6,919 nucleotides of DNA from Vulcanisaeta distributa (GTDB taxonomy: Archaea; Thermoproteota; Thermoprotei; Thermoproteales; Thermocladiaceae), in the NCBI GenBank assembly GCA_002506645.1, contig DAXY01000035.1:2131-9049 (forward strand), given 5' to 3'. The first letter of the stretch is position 1, and each line of letters starts with the position of its first letter. Shown piece by piece: positions 4,618 through 6,919 of this stretch. The notes under the pieces were generated by a model. That model made no database searches. It saw nothing but the letters and a program-made list of their open reading frames with translations, and had not been told where the DNA came from. Both the position numbers and the translations under genes were made by a program.

Positions 4618-5643
4618 ATGAGCGAATTAACGGAGGTGCTGGATGCTTACCAATTGCCGCTTGAGGACGTCGAGAATGCCCTAGGGAATGCCAGTAGAGA
4701 TGCTAAGGTCTTGGTCGAAACCCCTCTTGGGTTTAGGAATGTTGGATTAGAGGTTGTGCGGTATCTAAATGGCAAGGGATATAGGGCGTACCTGAGCGGT
4801 CGCAATGTTTGGGGTGCCTGTGATTTCTCCGTGACCGGCGATTACCAATACGTAATTCACCTGGGTCATGCGTTACCACCTAACATCTTCCGCATAGTGA
4901 GTAACAACCTCAGCGTGAGGAGGAGGGATTTTAACGAGGTCATCAGCATTAAGATTGATGGGGGGCCCACCGTATTATTCGCGCCAATTTATTATAAGCC
5001 CAGGACTGAAGTACTGAATAAGCTTGGTGAAGTACTTAGGGACCTAGCTGGGTTGGGTTCTAATTCCATCATAGCCTATGCACTGCCATACAAGCTGTAT
5101 GCCCAGGGTATTGCGGAGATCCTCAAGATACCCATTGCGCCTAGCCCCATAACTGGTTGTTTTGTTCAGTTTCCAATACCAAGCACGATCCTATTCACGG
5201 GCTCGGGCTACTTCTACCCAATGACGTTTAAGCTACTGAAGCCGCAAGCAACGGTTTACCTAATCGACGTGTTTAGAGGCGTTGTTGAAAATATTGATGG
5301 TGTATACCGTAGGTACCTAGCAATGAAGGTTAAGGTGCTCCAGGAATTCGCCAATGCGAGGATTGTCGGTATAGTGATTTCGAGGAAGCCGGGTCAGTAT
5401 AGGCCTGAATTAATTGAATTACTGATTGATAGGTTGGGAAGGATAGGTAAGGGCTTCGTCATCATAGACCTTGACGAGGTCTCGCCCGATCACATTAATA
5501 ACTTACCCGTAGATGCCGTGATAAACACGGCATGTCCTAGGATTGGAATTGACGACCTGGATAGGTTTATGAAACCCGTAATCAATGCTGGCGATATTCT
5601 TAAGGCCAATCCCCTTGACCTGGGCAACCTATTGGTGTGGTGA
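4618..5643 (+). CDS. dph2: 2-(3-amino-3-carboxypropyl)histidine synthase, diphthamide biosynthesis protein Dph2
   Basis: A 341-residue enzyme for the first step of diphthamide synthesis. A homodimer with a [4Fe-4S] cluster cleaves AdoMet and transfers its 3-amino-3-carboxypropyl radical to a histidine of elongation factor 2. The three cluster-binding cysteines expected for archaeal Dph2 are present, one per domain, at about C68 (VWGACDF), C181 (PITGCFVQF) and C306 (NTACPRIGIDD). Their spacing, close to 113 and 125 residues, fits the known three-domain pseudo-symmetric fold. Other family features are YVIHLGHA near residue 81-88, TGSGYFYP before the second/third domain junction, and the VVISRKPGQYRPELI stretch. 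The length is normal. GTG 4609 could add three residues, but the TATA box at 4581-4588 supports ATG 4618. It follows the methyltransferase gene by 21 nt on the same strand. Confidence 0.93.
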   Translation: MSELTEVLDAYQLPLEDVENALGNASRDAKVLVETPLGFRNVGLEVVRYLNGKGYRAYLSGRNVWGACDFSVTGDYQYVIHLGHALPPNIFRIVSNNLSVRRRDFNEVISIKIDGGPTVLFAPIYYKPRTEVLNKLGEVLRDLAGLGSNSIIAYALPYKLYAQGIAEILKIPIAPSPITGCFVQFPIPSTILFTGSGYFYPMTFKLLKPQATVYLIDVFRGVVENIDGVYRRYLAMKVKVLQEFANARIVGIVISRKPGQYRPELIELLIDRLGRIGKGFVIIDLDEVSPDHINNLPVDAVINTACPRIGIDDLDRFMKPVINAGDILKANPLDLGNLLVW

Positions 5644-5661
5644 CCGGGCTTACCGTTCATG

Positions 5662-5680
5662 GAAAAGAAAGGTTTTTATA
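5662..5680 (+). promoter_or_regulatory. Strong TATA/BRE promoter for the thermosome gene
   Basis: A purine-rich BRE, GAAAAGAAAG (5662-5671), leads directly into TTTTTATA (5673-5680). The box centre is about 26 nt from ATG 5703, exactly the leaderless spacing. It is the best-looking promoter in the window, as expected for an abundant heat-inducible chaperonin. Confidence 0.75.
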
Positions 5681-5702
5681 GAAGTGCTTTACGGAGTCGC
5701 CG

Positions 5703-6919
5703 ATGAGTAGCGGTACACAGGCATATCTGGCGCAAATCGGTGGCGTTCCAGTACTCGTATTGAAGGAGGGAACTCAAAGGGCCTTTGGCAAAGAGGCAAT
5801 GAGGATAAACATTATGGTGGCTAAGGCGATTGCGGAGGTTATGAAGTCAACACTTGGCCCCAAGGGCATGGACAAGATGCTCATTGATAGCCTCGGCGAC
5901 ATAACAATCACCAATGATGGAGCCACAATACTCGATGAGATGGATGTTCAACACCCAATCGGTAAGTTACTCGTCGAGATCGCCAAGACGCAGGATGATG
6001 AAGTTGGTGATGGAACAACAACCGCGGTAATACTAGCAGGCGCACTGCTTGAGGAGGCGGAGAAGCTCCTCGAAAAGAACATACACCCAACAGTGGTTGT
6101 TTCGGGATTCAAGAAGGCGCTTGATGTAGCTACGGAGCACCTGAGGAAGATTGCAATTCCAGCGAAGAGAGATGATATTGCCACTCTGAAGAAGGTGGCG
6201 GCCACCGCAATGCACGGCAAAATAAGCGAGACCGTTAAGGACTACTTCGCGGAATTAGCCGTTAAGGCCATGCTACAGGTGGCCGAGGAGAGAGATGGCA
6301 AGTGGGTTGCGGACCTGGACAATGTGCAGATCGTTAAGAAGCACGGCGGCGCCCTTGAGGATACGCAGTTGGTCTACGGCATTGTGGTTGATAAGGAGGT
6401 TGTCCATGCCGCAATGCCCAAGAGAGTTGAGAATGCAAAGATAGCCCTATTAGATGCGCCGCTTGAGGTCGAGAAGCCGGAGATCGATGCGGAAATTAGG
6501 ATCAACGACCCCAACCAGATAAGGGCATTCCTTGAGGAGGAGGAGAACATACTGAAGTCCTATGTTGATAAATTCAAGGCCCTTGGAGTGAATGCCGTCT
6601 TCACCACGAAGGGCATTGACGACATGGCCCAGTACTACCTGGCCAAGGCAGGTATCCTAGCCGTTAGGAGGGTCAAGAGGAGCGATATCGAGAAGCTAGT
6701 TAGGGCTACCGGTGGCAGGTTGGTTACCAACATTGAGGACATGACGGAGGCCGACCTAGGCTTCGCAGGCCTAGTCGAGGAGAGGAGGGTTGGGGATGAG
6801 AAGATGGTATTTGTTGAGCAGTGTAAGAACCCGAAGGCCGTCAGTATCTTAATTAGGGGCGGTTTCGAGAGACTGGTTGACGAGGCTGAGAGGAACCTAA
6901 CGGATGCCTTAAGCGTTGT
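5703..6919 (+). CDS. ths: Thermosome (group II chaperonin) subunit, 3' end outside window
   Basis: The first 405 codons of a chaperonin subunit that is normally about 550 residues; the frame is open to the window end. The subunits form a double-ring ATP-driven folding chamber in the cytoplasm. The N-terminal equatorial ATPase domain is complete to about residue 150: TLGPKGMDKML at 50-60, NDGATIL at 71-77, and the nucleotide-binding GDGTTT at 102-107. The intermediate and apical domains follow, with NDPNQIRAFLEEEENIL (about 270-286) in the apical region that forms the built-in lid, and RATGGRL near 339. The missing part is the second intermediate segment and the C-terminal equatorial half. Crenarchaea usually carry two or three paralogues (alpha, beta, gamma), and I cannot tell which this is. 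The start ATG 5703 is supported by a TATA box 26 nt upstream. It stands alone after dph2 with a 59-nt gap. Confidence 0.96.
   Translation, partial: MSSGTQAYLAQIGGVPVLVLKEGTQRAFGKEAMRINIMVAKAIAEVMKSTLGPKGMDKMLIDSLGDITITNDGATILDEMDVQHPIGKLLVEIAKTQDDEVGDGTTTAVILAGALLEEAEKLLEKNIHPTVVVSGFKKALDVATEHLRKIAIPAKRDDIATLKKVAATAMHGKISETVKDYFAELAVKAMLQVAEERDGKWVADLDNVQIVKKHGGALEDTQLVYGIVVDKEVVHAAMPKRVENAKIALLDAPLEVEKPEIDAEIRINDPNQIRAFLEEEENILKSYVDKFKALGVNAVFTTKGIDDMAQYYLAKAGILAVRRVKRSDIEKLVRATGGRLVTNIEDMTEADLGFAGLVEERRVGDEKMVFVEQCKNPKAVSILIRGGFERLVDEAERNLTDALSV

Noticed and set aside
5908..6220. Three overlapping minus-strand open frames
   Set aside because: All are antisense to the thermosome equatorial domain and have Ser/Ala/Arg-rich composition with no recognisable domain.
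1..6919. CRISPR arrays, insertion sequences, tRNA/rRNA genes, defence or toxin genes
   Set aside because: I looked for them and saw none. There are no spaced direct repeats, no transposase motifs, no cloverleaf or rRNA-like segments, and the gene content is housekeeping in character.

Overview
The window looks like ordinary chromosomal DNA from a hyperthermophilic crenarchaeon of the Thermoproteales. Vulcanisaeta or Caldivirga relatives are my best guess (inference). The supporting features are a group II chaperonin (thermosome), a two-domain-type archaeal XPF nuclease with no helicase, an archaeal histone (found in few crenarchaea, including some Thermoproteales), a crenarchaeal-type small pyruvoyl decarboxylase, an aKMT-like protein lysine methyltransferase and archaeal Dph2. 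Almost every transcription unit has a TATA-like box centred about 25-29 nt upstream of a start codon. That implies mostly leaderless mRNAs. I used this geometry to choose starts: it supports ATG 3369 for the histone, GTG 1307 for the phosphoribosyltransferase, ATG 556 for the membrane protein and ATG 4618 for dph2.

Layout. Positions 8-1307 hold two minus-strand genes: a purine-type phosphoribosyltransferase (PRTase) with a C-terminal winged-helix-like domain, and downstream of it a four-helix membrane protein that may belong to the SpoIIM/DUF95 family. A divergent intergenic region (1308-1404) carries two opposed TATA boxes with a 20-bp imperfect palindrome between them, then a plus-strand EamA/DMT transporter (1405-2274). 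Next comes an XPF/ERCC4 nuclease (2325-3119), whose stop overlaps the start of a small zinc-ribbon protein (3119-3298), and then a separately promoted histone gene (3369-3599) ending in a hairpin plus U-run. The minus-strand AdoMet-decarboxylase-family gene (3666-4061; probably the crenarchaeal arginine decarboxylase) is convergent with the histone. It is also divergent from the plus-strand aKMT-like methyltransferase (4138-4596), which is followed by dph2 (4618-5643). The window ends inside a thermosome subunit gene (5703 onward, truncated at its 3' end).

Functional themes. The genes cover nucleotide salvage, DNA repair (XPF with a PCNA-binding-like tail), chromatin (a histone near a broad-specificity lysine methyltransferase), polyamine synthesis, translation-factor modification (diphthamide on EF-2) and protein folding. 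I see no CRISPR array, insertion sequence, tRNA, rRNA or defence island, and no stretch over 300 bases lacks a gene. The most interesting hypothesis is that the PRTase with its winged-helix tail is a purine- or PRPP-sensing autoregulator. It would act on the palindrome it shares with the divergent transporter.
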